Source of the DNA: Sipunculus nudus
Lineage: Eukaryota; Annelida; Sipuncula; Golfingiida; Sipunculidae
NCBI GenBank assembly: GCA_026874595.1
Contig: CM049320.1
Location: forward strand, 24,067,714 to 24,131,713
Length of the DNA: 64,000 nt
Reading direction: 5' to 3'
Under the pieces are notes generated by a model that was given only the letters and a program-made list of their open reading frames with translations, ran no database searches and was not told the DNA's origin. The position numbers and the translations under genes were made by a program. Within the stretch, counting starts at the first letter, position 1, and each line of letters begins with the position of its first letter. Positions 53,346 through 64,000 of the stretch are shown piece by piece.

Positions 53346-54040
53346 TATCAGCTTATTACGTAAACTGTAAAGTGCAAACTACAAGAAGTAGCTACAAGAT
53401 TTCAAACAAATCCTTAGGTTCTTTCTCGCTATCTTAAGATATGAAAAATCTGTAAACAAATTACCTAGACTTGAAGCATTATCGTGTTAAAATCCTCTGG
53501 CAAGTTTAGCAGCACTAACTCAGCCGAAACTGGTACCCTCAGTTTTTCCCGTAATTTGTCAAGGGAACAGTATGTCAATTTCCCCGTCATCACTTGACTA
53601 GCTGCAGTACCTGTAACAACACCATTTCCGGTCCCATTTGAATGAAGACCGAGCCAGTGGACAAATAACCGGGATCTATATTTCGTTAATTTTAGGTTTA
53701 TATAGTTTTGCCTGATCGCTATACAAACATTTAGATATACTGATCAATACTTATTGGGTATATAGTAGATGTACAAACTATGAGTGTCATGGAAAGAAGA
53801 AAGACCAGAGGGCGATTGGTGAACTATGTATCGGCAGTGAACATAGAATTGAATTTCACACATTCAATAGAGGAGTGCCCAATTATACCAAAACTATTGA
53901 CCGAACGGCAAATGATGTACACTCTGCATTCAGTAAGTTATTTGATGAGGAAATAATCTAGCGTTAGACATTTCAAACTCAAATGTTTTTAGCTTTACGT
54001 GATCACTTATCTCGATAGTTTATCTGCTTTTCTAAAATTG
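53346..54040. other. Intergenic DNA without recognised features
   Basis: No supported exon or repeat apart from the microsatellite that follows. Confidence 0.4.
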
Positions 54041-54049
54041 TTTGGATAT

Positions 54050-54051
<2 letters not shown>

Positions 54052-54095
<44 letters not shown>
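54052..54095. repeat. (GA)n microsatellite
   Basis: About 20 GA units; a weaker GA-rich stretch follows at 54175-54205. Confidence 0.9.
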
Positions 54096-54096
<1 letters not shown>

Positions 54097-54689
54097 AGGT
54101 AAGAGAGATCATGCTGTATGTATATAGCAGTACCATCCTCCATGTATTAAAAATCATAACATTAACTAAATCAAAAGAGGGAGAGAAGGAAAGAGAGAAA
54201 TAAAGGGAGACGGGTATACACAGAACCATGATGTTTACCTGTCAAGATCCAATGAACCAGTGATGACTATGGATTTACAGGTAAAAGATTGGTAACATGA
54301 ACAAATATAACCGTGTATTCATGCGTGTGTCATGAAACATTTTTCTGATATCGCCATTGTATCTGTCACCATTTTATTCTGAATTTGAGGGACTGTCTGT
54401 TCAAAAGGTGAATGGTTGTTGATTATATATGAACATAATCGTGAACTAATATTAATTTAATATAACATTAAAAGTTATTTAACCCTAACCATGACCCAGG
54501 TAGTTGTCAAACATCATTTAAATAAAAAAAAAATATTAAAGATCCATTCTTCGAATGTCCGCACACCCGGATTAAGAAGCTTAGCCATGAAAGGATTGGT
54601 CTATACAGTAATATGTATTAAAGCAGGTATATGAAAAGCTGTCCCGAATAATCTCATGCATCATGTTTGAATGAATATCGTCCTGAAGC

Positions 54690-55835
54690 ATGAACTTCTG
54701 TAATTGCCAAGAGTTTTGAGGGACTAGTGTTAAATTATCTCAAATGCTGTATTTAAGAAACTTTTGATCCTTTTTAGTTCGCCTATCGTAGTAATCGCTA
54801 AACAGATGACGCTGTATCATTCACACTTTACCGTATTTTAAAACATCTCGACTTACTAGAATCTACCTATGTAAGGGTTTTATTCATTGATTGCAGCTCA
54901 GCCTTTAACACTAACCTTTCCCATAAATTAATCGGAAAACTATCAAAACTGGGTCTTAAAATTAACATGTGTAACTGGATCTTAGACCTTTTAACAAATC
55001 GGCCTTAAGTGGTTAAGATTGGTAACATTATTTCCGAAGAATTGGTCTTAAACACTGGAGCACCCCAAGGTTGTGTGCTTTCACCAAAATTGTACTCTCT
55101 ATTCACCTATGACTGTGTCTCTACTTCTGATGTTTGCCTCATTGTAAAATTTGCAGATGACAACAGCTTCTTGGCTGATCCGGGGAAATAACGAAAGTGG
55201 TTACCGCAATGAAATTAAAACTTTAACTTCGTGGTGTTCTGAAAATAATCTCGGGTTAAATGTAAAGAAAACAAAGGAGTTGATATTTGATTTTGGCCGG
55301 AAAGAAACTGAAATATTACCGTTAGTAATTGAAGGCTCCGAGGCTAAAATCGTTGACTGTTTTAGATTTTTAGGAATTTTTATTTCTTCTGATTTGAAGT
55401 AGGCCGGAAATGTTAATTACTGCGTAAAGAATGCACAACAACGTTTATTCTTTCTAAGGAACCTAAAGGATTTCGGGCTAAGTCAACCGATTTTATTAAA
55501 GTTTTATCGGGCGGTAATTCAGGGAGTCCTGACGTTGTCAGTCACTGTATGGGGAGGCAGTATCACGGTCGAGGAAAGGAACCCTCTTTCGAGGGTAGTT
55601 AGAACAGCTTAGAGGATCACTGGGGTTCCTTAACCCACAGTTGACCCGATCTTTCAAAAACGATTGTTGAAGAAAGCAAACGACATTATAGAACTAATAA
55701 AAGAACTAGAATACTATTTGTTTAAAAAAAGAAATCGGGGGTTCGCTATAGGTCGATATCAGGCAATTCCAAAAGATTTCAAACTAGCACTTACGCGTCA
55801 GCCGTTCGGGAATTAAATATATCACTTGCAGCACA
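54690..55835 (+). mobile_element. CR1/L2-like LINE reverse-transcriptase fragment
   Basis: RT pieces appear in order over shifting frames: a degenerate IDCSSAFNT-like box near 54890, LNTGAPQGCVLSPKLYSLF at 55050-55110, KFADDNSFLAD at 55150-55180 (catalytic F-A-D-D), then SWCSENNLGLNVKKTKELIF at 55220-55290 and CFRFLGIFISSDL to about 55400. FYRAVIQGVLT and YQAIPKDFK-like tail pieces follow to about 55815. These are hallmarks of CR1/L2/Rex-type LINEs. Several frameshifts and stops make it a dead 5'-truncated copy. No target-site duplication was found. Confidence 0.82.
55009..55402 (+). pseudogene. RT core of the CR1/L2-like fragment
   Basis: Two overlapping open frames (55009-55191 and 55151-55402) hold the GAPQGCVLSP and FADD boxes and the KKTKELIFDF box. 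One frameshift around 55185 separates them. Confidence 0.82.
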
Positions 55836-56112
55836 ATAATCTAGTCAATTATTCTTAGTCATACGTCTTTTTTTCTAAACACAATTTTATTTTATTATTT
55901 CTTGATTAATGTGTCTGTTTAAGCAATTCAGTGAAGCCAAATACTATTGTATGTGATGAATTTATTGCATATATATAGCAATAAACTATATCTTATCTTA
56001 TAAATAAATATAGGAAATATTGAATACCTTTGATATATGAGATGACATACATATTCTGGAACATATCTAATGGACTAAGCTGTATTAACAGTTCTATGTA
56101 TATATTCCATTT

Positions 56113-57017
56113 TTAGCTCAGCTGACTTTAAGTTATACTGAGCCATAGCAATGGCTCATTGTCCGTAGTCCGTCCGTTCGCGGGGCACAAATCGTAACCG
56201 TAAAGGCTGGGATCATTATTCTCATACAGTCTTAGAGGCCTATGAAAAATCTCGTTAGAACCTAAAATAAGATCTCCGTTACCCATATCCTTTGAACAAT
56301 GGGGCCCAAAAATACCCCCCCCCCCCAAGATTAATTAAAAACATGATACAAAAGATGAAGTATCTGAACAAATAATGCATTGATGACCATTATTCTATTC
56401 ATGCATAATCTTCATGGAGTGTTCCATCACTTCCTGCAGACTTGTGGATTTTATTTTAATTTTTAAGGATTTTTCTTTATTTTTTCAGACCTGTAAATAT
56501 GCAGTCATCCGTTAACAGGGCACTACTCGAAACCACTGGACTTAGAATCTTCTAACTTGACCACCTGGGATGTCCTTCAAAGGTCTCCTTGGAAACCTGA
56601 AATTAGATCTCTGAAACTCATTGCCTCTGAGCTATATTGCTTATAATACCCCAAGCATAATTGAAAATTTGATGCCAAAACAGGGCATAAATCGTAACCA
56701 CTGGAACTAGAATGTACTTTTTAGCTCAGTTAAAAAAAATCCTTGCAAACCTTGAATAAGATCATGCTAATCTATTTTCTGCAAGCTGTGATCTGGAAAC
56801 ATTAGTTTCACTGTTTGAACCAGTAGCAAATGTTCAGTCATGCTTGGTATCACTATTTCGCACTGAACCATCAAGTAATATGGTTTATGCGTAAAAAATT
56901 TTCCTGACTCTCTGATTTGCAATCTTTTTCTTCTGAATAAAGAAAAGAAATATAACATTCGGCCATTGCCTCATGCTTGTCAGCTGAGCGTCATGGCCAA
57001 TGGGTCACTTGTTTTGT
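56113..57017 (+). repeat. Dispersed hairpin-headed repeat
   Basis: Head tttttagctcagctgacttt with partner actgagccatagc and a gtccgtccg run. Internal units contain gggcacaaatcgtaaccg and gaaacctgaaattaga. It ends cttgtcagctgagcgtcatg and gggtcactt. Confidence 0.8.
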
Positions 57018-57019
57018 CT

Positions 57020-57940
57020 TTTGGCGAACATTTATGGGGCAACAAAATAATAAATTTAGTTAAACTTGTAAAGAAAGCTCTTAGAAATCGTAATTTTACA
57101 GTCCTTACTGAAGGATATACACGTCCGTCCAAGAAAAAAACATAAGGAAAGATATTAACTCAGGTAAACTTTATTGCATCTTTTACATGTGATATGAATG
57201 AAATACTTTCATTTACATCATATCCCATTTTGTTCAGTGTAGGTTTTATGTTTGGTCAATCAAGGCACATTCAAAATGTTATACTTTTAAACTCACAAGT
57301 ATACTCAATAACGCACTTATATCTTACACGTTTGCGATTCTGTCTTTATATACTATATTTGCTCTGATGTTATGAACAAAAAGCACCCTATGTGGAAAAG
57401 GTGTTGTACAGAGGGAACAATCTCCGTATCAGTAAACTTACTTTTAAGGTTTACTATGTGATACATTTGTTCAGACCAGCTGGTTTGGATGTCCTATCCC
57501 CAAACTTTCGGGTGCACAGCCCCATCCTCGGGGAAAAAAAACAAACAAACCAACTGGCCTAAACAAAAGTATTACCTTTTAAATTTAAACTCATATATAC
57601 GGACTAGAACGGCAGATTTTTCAGTAAATGTACATCTTTTCGGTTTTGCAGTTCAGTATTTCAGTAATTGCATGGCTCTCCATGTTACAATCAGCTTATG
57701 TTTATATTAAGGAACGCCATAATAATGTGACGGCGAAATGTATGTGATGAACACTTTAGCCGTTTTTTATTCTTGTTCAGAATAAATGAAAATATACCGA
57801 TTATATTACAGGCTACGCTTATTGTGTCGTATTATGATTTGACTGCGTTCTCTAAGGCTCATCTTCTCAAAAGAACAGGAAGTGCTTGCTGTCAAATGTA
57901 TATCATCAACAAGACCCAAAGGCATCTTCGTATCAAAAGA
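57020..57940. other. Intergenic DNA downstream of pseudogene C
   Basis: No exon or repeat recognised. The minus-strand 3' flank of the duplicated segment probably ends in this interval. Confidence 0.4.
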
Positions 57941-57942
57941 TT

Positions 57943-58017
57943 CTATGCCCTCTCTAAAGCTTTAACCATTTTCGGCAACTTCTTCTTCAAAGCTTAACTC
58001 ATTGATGACATGCCATC
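57943..58017 (-). pseudogene. Pseudogene C last exon
   Basis: 75 nt, as in gene B. An internal TAA sits where gene B has TAT, the stop became TAG, and the acceptor AG became AA. Confidence 0.85.
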
Positions 58018-58245
58018 TTAAAATTAGAAAAAAGAAAAGCCACGTCATATTCGTTGGAAAGCTAATTGACATCAGGTGACCAAATTTAAGAAATTCAAAA
58101 TGCAGAGAGGAGGCAGTGGAAAACTGTCATAATTAGATATATTTTCCCCTTGTTTATAAATTCATACAAAAAAATAACAGTTTTCAGTCCTAATTTCGAC
58201 AACCCATGTTAACAATAATGTTATTATAATGTTATCATGGTTTAC

Positions 58246-58275
58246 CTCCTGTATCACGTTATCTCCTTCAAGTAT
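58246..58275 (-). CDS. Possible 10-codon mini-exon within pseudogene C
   Basis: Between ccttttag and gtaaac on the minus strand lie ten open codons (ILEGDNVIQE), phase 0 on both sides. Gene B has no counterpart. It may be chance. Confidence 0.2.
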
Positions 58276-58647
58276 CTAAAAGGAACTGTTAGCCACACAA
58301 ACGCATTCTGAAACTAAAGCGGCTCTTCGAAATCCCTGTATAAACCTGGGATTAAGAACCTGGGGGCGGGGGGGGGGGGGGAGGCAAATAAGGCCAATCA
58401 GGGGTAATACATAGTTTTTATTTTCCTGCCCTACCTAATTGATTGAGTACAAAGGCCCCATTTTATTATTATGACATAAATACGTATACTTTTTTACTAT
58501 GTATTAAAAACATGTAACAACATAAACCGATGTCGCACTACAAACTACGTTTAAGCAGCATGTGTTACACAACGGATTCTGAAGGGCAGTAATGCACAAG
58601 TCAGAATTATCATTTAGGTGACATACGCGTACACGTGTATAACACAC

Positions 58648-58746
58648 CTCCTTGGAGACTCTATAAGGGTTCGCATCGAAGCTGACAAGTAACCGGGCCA
58701 TGTTAATATCACCACAATCCACAGCATATCGAAGTAGCGTGGCTCC
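58648..58746 (-). pseudogene. Pseudogene C ankyrin exon (open)
   Basis: 33 open codons with LLRYAVDCGDINMARLL, with the same length and splice sites as gene B 39196-39098. Confidence 0.86.
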
Positions 58747-59060
58747 CTGTCCAAAGTTAAAAAAAAAACATGTTGGAACACAAAGAGCTCAAAGAAGTGG
58801 TCACACTTCGAGCTGTATATTTATAGCTGATTTCGCTAAAGAATCATATGTCGTAACTGTCCAAAGTCACATGGGTCTTTCATTTATAAATGTCTTACCT
58901 ATAAATGTTAAATACTTTATTTTCAACAATCAGCATCTTAAAATACAAATGTGACAAACAGCGGCGGATAAACGTTAAACATTATTTGTTGAAATTGAGA
59001 CAAATTCATAACTCTTTGTATTTTGAATATTATTATTTATTATGAGAGATATATTCTATC

Positions 59061-59167
59061 CATTTTCCTTTCTACTTTTGCCCATCTCTGTAACAAGAGT
59101 TTAGGATGGATTCACTGAGTCTGCCTTTGTTGAGTTTCTCCAGAGCATATACTAAGGGCGTAAAATT
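59061..59167 (-). pseudogene. Pseudogene C ankyrin exon, frameshifted
   Basis: FTPLVYALEKLNKGRLS matches gene B 39715-39605. A 1-nt loss then leads to TAG, and the donor gtaaaa has become atagaa. Confidence 0.82.
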
Positions 59168-59383
59168 CTAAATGATAAAAACAGAATGAAGTTATTGCAG
59201 ACAAGCAGAAGATTCGACACTCTAACAAAAATCATCATTTATTTAGTCGGATTGTTATAAATGTAAGCTTTAGATTACAGGTGTGTAATTGCTTTTAAAC
59301 ACAATATAACATAGTTGCAACATTCTTATACACTGAATATACTACCACGATGTTAAGTAGAAAAAGGATAAGGATAAACTTAC

Positions 59384-59477
59384 TTTAAGTGTTAGTTATT
59401 CAAAATCTGCACCTCTGAAGCGCAATTATGTTAAGGTCTCCTGCTTCTACAGCTGGTACCAAAGGGGTTGTGTCATC
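59384..59477 (-). pseudogene. Pseudogene C ankyrin exon, shortened
   Basis: 94 nt against 102 in gene B (40165-40064). DTTPLVPAVEAGDLNII is readable, then an 8-nt net loss shifts the frame into TGA. Confidence 0.82.
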
Positions 59478-59637
59478 CTAAAAGAACATAGTCATTAATG
59501 ATTTTTCAAGGCTAGCGTAATCATTGTAATCATTGTTCATAAGAAATGCCAATTCTAAATTTGAATAAATTTAAATTGCTTTACTATAATATAGGATTCA
59601 TACTATATAGCAAATAAATTGCAAAAATGGTACTTAC

Positions 59638-59745
59638 ATGAGAATCATTATTATTTGCTCCTTTGTCCAAGCAAAATATGATTTTGTTCTTTCTTTGAAT
59701 TATCTGTTTTCTTCAGTCGAACTGCTAGCTCTAGTGCTGTTAATT
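59638..59745 (-). pseudogene. Pseudogene C ankyrin exon with two compensating indels
   Basis: 108 nt, as in gene B (40461-40354), but an early 1-nt deletion and a later 1-nt insertion shift the middle. Read in frame from the acceptor, it meets TAA at codon 2. Confidence 0.8.
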
Positions 59746-59812
59746 CTGTGTAAGTATAATATATTAAATATCATTAAGAAAATAAACTATTTTTTTATAC
59801 CTATGTACATAG

Positions 59813-59814
<2 letters not shown>

Positions 59815-59859
<45 letters not shown>
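59815..59859. repeat. (TA)n microsatellite in pseudogene C
   Basis: About 22 TA units just upstream (minus strand) of segment 59745-59638. Confidence 0.9.
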
Positions 59860-59861
<2 letters not shown>

Positions 59862-60060
59862 GCCTATAGTAACGTAATGCAAAACAAAATCGAAATCTAT
59901 ATAAAAATTGGCATTTGAAATAAAAACATTAAAACGAGTTAAGAACATACTACAAAAAGTACACTGCAAATAATGAAATTTATACAGATTAAGTACGATT
60001 AGATTGCTCAAACAATCCGCGCCTTTCATATGCATATTTATTTGCTATAAGATCACATAC

Positions 60061-60153
60061 GACTCTTTGATGGATATAAGCGTGGTTTCTCATTACAACT
60101 TCTAAAACGGCGACATCTCCAACCTTAATAGCAGCCATCATAGGGGTGAAGCC
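60061..60153 (-). pseudogene. Pseudogene C ankyrin exon (open)
   Basis: 31 open codons with FTPMMAAIKVGDVAVLE, equal in length to gene B 41053-40961, with both splice sites kept. Confidence 0.85.
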
Positions 60154-60217
60154 CTATGTAAATAAACATACAATCTAAGCATAAAATTCAAATTTTAAAG
60201 TTAATACGCTACAATAA

Positions 60218-60218
<1 letters not shown>

Positions 60219-60268
<50 letters not shown>
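60219..60268. repeat. (TA)n microsatellite in pseudogene C
   Basis: Same relative place as the gene B tract at 41107-41142. Confidence 0.9.
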
Positions 60269-60273
<5 letters not shown>

Positions 60274-60503
60274 GTGATAATAATAACTATATTAACAATA
60301 CATAAACATGAACATTGTTCAGATGAAAAAAAAAACACTCATGAAGACACATTTGAATAAATAATCTCATCACAGTGCATATATGAAAAACACCTACAAC
60401 TGGTCAATATATGATTGTATATGTGTTTATGCGTATGATTATAAATATTTGCGTGCTTCTCTGCAGGTCATTAATTATCATGTCCATTATAAAAAAGTTA
60501 AAC

Positions 60504-60599
60504 GTCTCCCAAATCCTGATTAGGATCAGCTCTTTTCAAGAGGACTTCACATATGTCAGCAGAGGACGTGACTACAGAAAACGTCAATGGTGAAATATT
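60504..60599 (-). pseudogene. Pseudogene C ankyrin exon (open)
   Basis: 32 open codons with ISPLTFSVVTSSADICE. Two codons shorter than gene B (41699-41598), including loss of the GA-loop glycine. The donor changed from gtatg to gttta. Confidence 0.8.
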
Positions 60600-60840
60600 C
60601 TTCTGGAAACAAACCAAGAAAGATGAATATAAACATAATTATAAATGGAGACACATCAGATGGAACCATGTCAATTTAGACAAAAATGTATACATCTGGC
60701 GGTTTTATCAAAAGATATATCATCAGCGTGTTCAAAATGTGTACTATCACAAACATACACACGAATATATAATACTAATAATAATAATTATAAATGTGTG
60801 ATTGTTTTTATTCTTGCATCAAATATTGTGTCGAACTTAC

Positions 60841-60941
60841 TTGTTTTAAATTAGCTTTGAAATCCAGAAGAAGGTTAATGATCTCTTTATTCTTTGTCAC
60901 ACAGCAAGAATCAGCGGGTATATGATTATAGTTGCCGATAG
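60841..60941 (-). pseudogene. Pseudogene C ankyrin exon with 1-nt deletion
   Basis: 101 nt against 102 in gene B (42052-41951). The missing base falls in the LAVV segment and brings a stop. Confidence 0.85.
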
Positions 60942-61491
60942 CTATGAAGAGAAAAATTTACATATTTACTAAATTTAAAACAAAATAAGGTGTACAGGAG
61001 GCAAGAACAACCTTGTGTCACATTATTATGGTGAGGACGGTTGTCGCTTACACTATTTGTTACCGTTATCTGTCCGAACCAAAGGTAAATAAGAAGGTAA
61101 ATAAAATAGGAAGAACAAATCTATATGAATATTCAAAATGTATGAATGAGGCTTGTGAAGGATATTCTAGTAAATATGTGAGTTTTTCTTTAACCAAAAA
61201 GATAGGTGGAAAATATTGAGGTACTTAGAAAACTGAATTATACTGTTTATTTTAAAATAGAAAATGCCAAAACGCCTTAAATAGAAAAAAATCAGTCGCT
61301 ATTCGTCACATTTCTTTCATAATACATATCTATCATCAAAGAAGCGACACCTGAAAATTGAATATTTCGATAAACAGTGCCGAAATAGTGTTACAGTGTT
61401 AACTGAATGTTTTATCTCTGTGGCGGAAAAAAAACAGTTAACTAATTTTTCCATCTCTGTGGCCACGTGTTTAAAATCGGCAAAATCAAAC

Positions 61492-61551
61492 CTGCTTCAC
61501 AACGAAATTCATGGTATTCAGAGCGCTCGAATTTCCTTCTGGCTTGAGACT
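61492..61551 (-). pseudogene. Pseudogene C copy of gene B exon 42549-42478
   Basis: 20 open codons (SLKPEGNSSALNTMNFVVKQ), with acceptor and donor kept. Four codons shorter than in B. Confidence 0.82.
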
Positions 61552-62032
61552 CTGTTGATATGATATCCCAGTCAGGTTAAATCAGAAGTATATGTACAAT
61601 GGCAGTATTATAACGTCACATGTACAATACATTTAACAGGATTCCATTGACAAAAAGTGAACGTTTCTAGGATATACAAAAAATTAATAGAATTATAATT
61701 TCCAGAAGTCTTCATCAAATGAATGACAGAATATTCTTCAGGATGCAACACAGGTATACGAGTACAAAACTCTCATTGATCAAATATGCTTTCAGATATT
61801 TTTATTATTATAAATAAATTTGGTGTTATTATTTTTCTGTTATACTCTGTTTGACATTGAAACTGGATTTGTTATTCAATCCTTATGACGACTGTGCATA
61901 AACAGGTACAAATTGTATTGTATATTTACTCCAACTTTAGTACCAATTTTTTTTTATGTTTTTATAATTTATTGTATTTTATTACTGTCAAACGCATAGA
62001 AACTATGTAATAATGCGCATCTAAGTGAATAA

Positions 62033-62034
<2 letters not shown>

Positions 62035-62072
<38 letters not shown>
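62035..62072. repeat. (AAT)n microsatellite
   Basis: About 12 AAT units at the border where gene B exons 2-5 are missing in pseudogene C. It is followed by sequence homologous to the intron at 44395-44450. Confidence 0.88.
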
Positions 62073-62309
62073 GTGATGAGCAGGGAACACAAGTAAATAA
62101 ACAAAATGATTCCATTTACATTTGTACAATCCAAAAATTAATGGATAAGTTTAGGTATTGGTTTTTCCTTTATATTTTACGTAAATATACGTCGATTCGT
62201 TGTTGTTGTTGCACATCCTAACGTCATCTGTATATCCTTAAATTAATTACATGTAACCTTTTTGTACTTTTTTATGCATCTCTGGATAGATATAATTTCC
62301 CGGAAATAC

Positions 62310-62370
62310 CTTAGGTAACAATGATGAATGCAGTTTCAATTTTTATTTTTTTTAGTTCCCCCGTTTTCAT
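62310..62370 (-). pseudogene. Pseudogene C first exon (frameshifted)
   Basis: ATG AAA ACG as in gene B, then a deletion and shift so that the frame ends TAA just before the donor gtattt. Confidence 0.82.
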
Positions 62371-62912
62371 TTCTTGTATCACTACACGCTTGCCTCCTGC
62401 TGTAAAGATTTAAAAAAATCGAAATTAGTGAACATATGTAATAAACAAACAAATGCTTCACATTAAGATCCCACTATTGACAATAAGTCATGGTTCCCCA
62501 TTTAACAAAGCAGGTTGAGTGGTGTTTAGGAGACGCTAAATTGTCATGGTCAAGCATACAGAGACGAAAAATGCTCTCCTATATTTATGTACAAAGTTGC
62601 TCTTTCCTATTGAACTACATGACTGGATATATCGCGATTCGACAAATTGCGTATGGTGATATCTCTCTCTAAGATCATTATTTTAAATAGTTGTTTTTGT
62701 CATATGTGACTGAAACTTATATAAAGTATTACATTTAAGGCTGTCATGACAAGTTTAGATGTCTAAATGAGGGTTCGATCAAGGAAAGTCTGCTTATGTG
62801 CTTTACTTGAAACTTTATTATGTACTTTTTTTCATGTTTCCTGTTGTGGAATAAACTGATCGCTGTTAACCTTAATGTTGGGATTATATGCAAAGTGGGA
62901 ACAGACTTATAC

Positions 62913-62917
<5 letters not shown>

Positions 62918-62977
<60 letters not shown>
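62918..62977. repeat. (TA)n microsatellite upstream of pseudogene C
   Basis: About 30 TA units. Marks the outer end of similarity to the gene B upstream region. Confidence 0.9.
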
Positions 62978-62982
<5 letters not shown>

Positions 62983-62984
62983 CA

Positions 62985-63860
62985 ACCATCGGGGGACAAA
63001 ACACCGACTATCGGGGGACCAAAGACTATCCGGAGACTGAACAGCGGGCCGCCGATAGTTTTTAAAACTTTTATACATTATTTGAGAAGCATTTTGTAAT
63101 TCTCCCTGGTCATCATGCCTGCAAGGACAAAATACAATTATAAGAATTAAATGAAAGAAGTCCCATTTGATTTCCCATTTTGATGATAGTTTTCTTTTTT
63201 CCATTGGTCCCCTGATAGTCGTTTTTTTGTCTTTGTGATATTTTCTTTGTAACCATATATAACTTATTTAAAAAATCGATACATTGGTTTGTTTTGTGAC
63301 TTTTAACAAGTTAACCCTACAGATATTTTAGAAATATTAAATTGTAGATTTTTCAAAAATCGTTGTTAAAGCCAACGTTAGGATTTTTGATGATTTTATT
63401 TGCATATAACCGACTTACGGGGGACCGAATACTATCGGTGGACCGAACAGTGCCCCCCCCCCCCCCGATAGTATTTTTTGCAAAATTCACAATATCTGTT
63501 AATAATTCTGCAAAAGTCCGTGGTAATTAAGTTTCAGAAGACAACTTGCAACAACTTACAGTTGTCTCCTCCTTTTTATGATAATTTTTATTTGATTCCA
63601 CTTGTCCCCCTCTCTTTGTCATATTTTCCATGTGACCATATTTATTATATTATTAAACTGATAGACAGGTTATTTTGTGACTTTTGACGATTATCTTTTC
63701 TAAAAATACTGAGAACAGTACATATACGATTTTTGGGAAGGTTTAAGTTCAAGCACCATTAGCATAATTGCTATTTTTATTTGTATATAACCGACAATCG
63801 GGAGACCGCCGACTGAGAAACTGTGATAAATTGTATCGATTTTTATTTTTAAGAACCCCG
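62985..63860. repeat. Diverged tandem repeat of roughly 0.4 kb at the window end
   Basis: The motif gactatcgggggaccaaaga near 63005 recurs as gacttacgggggaccgaata near 63412 and gacaatcgggagaccgccga near 63792. Between them run tcatattttccatgtgacca-like and ttttgtgacttttaac-like blocks in the same order. Units differ by many substitutions and indels. No coding frame is shared. Confidence 0.75.
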
Positions 63861-64000
63861 ACACTTCTTGCGACCACAAAATTTCAAATTCTTCTGGTCC
63901 ATTTAGTTTGTAATTTCATATGTTTACTGAATCAGTAAGAGGCAAGACCTGATTAGATTTTGAGAGTTGTCTCTACAGCTTAATTATGCTAATTAGCTGA

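Larger units (their letters stand above)
57943..62400 (-). pseudogene. Pseudogene C: intron-retaining duplicate of gene B
   Basis: Eleven segments match gene B exons in the same order and orientation: 62370-62310, 61551-61492, 60941-60841, 60599-60504, 60153-60061, 59745-59638, 59477-59384, 59167-59061, 58746-58648 and 58017-57943, plus the 5' UTR acceptor near 62400. The first exon is frameshifted and reads into TAA. Exon 60941-60841 is one base short. Exons 59477-59384 and 59167-59061 have frameshifts, and the latter lost its donor. The last exon has an internal TAA and a lost acceptor (aa for ag). Counterparts of gene B exons 44394-44320, 44080-43979, 43505-43401, 43108-43007 and 40815-40714 are missing. 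Retained introns show DNA-level duplication, not retroposition. Confidence 0.88.

Overview
The window is AT-rich animal genomic DNA: multi-exon genes with GT-AG introns, long intronic retroelements, many (TA)n tracts and dispersed non-coding repeats. There is no bacterial-style gene packing. The repeat types and the many small ankyrin exons fit a lophotrochozoan, most likely a bivalve mollusc, but the species cannot be fixed from the sequence.

Region by region. (1) 288-36405, plus strand: the 3' part of a large gene, called gene A here. Sixteen small exons (288-9685), each close to 99 or 102 nt and bounded by phase-0 introns, encode about one ankyrin repeat each. After a 22.5-kb intron come a linker exon, one more ankyrin exon, and five exons that end in an F-box-associated (FBA) domain like the sugar-binding domain of FBXO2, FBXO6 and NCCRP1. 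The start lies upstream of the window. (2) Inside the 22.5-kb intron are a palindromic AT-rich minisatellite (about 10.15-10.96 kb), a nearly full-length but mutated L1/Tx1-like LINE (12820-18640) with a 15-bp target-site duplication, and three head-to-tail copies of a 3.45-kb unit (19965-30335) followed by a diverged partial fourth copy. (3) 38670-44705, minus strand: gene B, a complete ankyrin-only gene of 15 coding exons, all phase 0, encoding 472 residues. It converges on gene A. (4) 45-57 kb: intergenic DNA with a 213-bp direct duplication, dispersed hairpin-headed repeats, GC-rich blocks and a broken CR1/L2-like LINE fragment. (5) 57943-62400, minus strand: pseudogene C, an intron-retaining degenerate duplicate of gene B with lost exons, frameshifts, stops and lost splice sites. 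(6) 62.99 kb to the end: a diverged tandem repeat of roughly 0.4 kb carrying a GGGGGACCGA-like motif.

Overall this is a local ankyrin gene cluster that has grown by inverted and direct segmental duplication. The most notable product is the ankyrin-FBA protein. By analogy with FBXO2-type proteins it may bind glycoproteins, with the ankyrin repeats as a protein-binding scaffold; this is inference. No RNA genes or CRISPR arrays were recognised.
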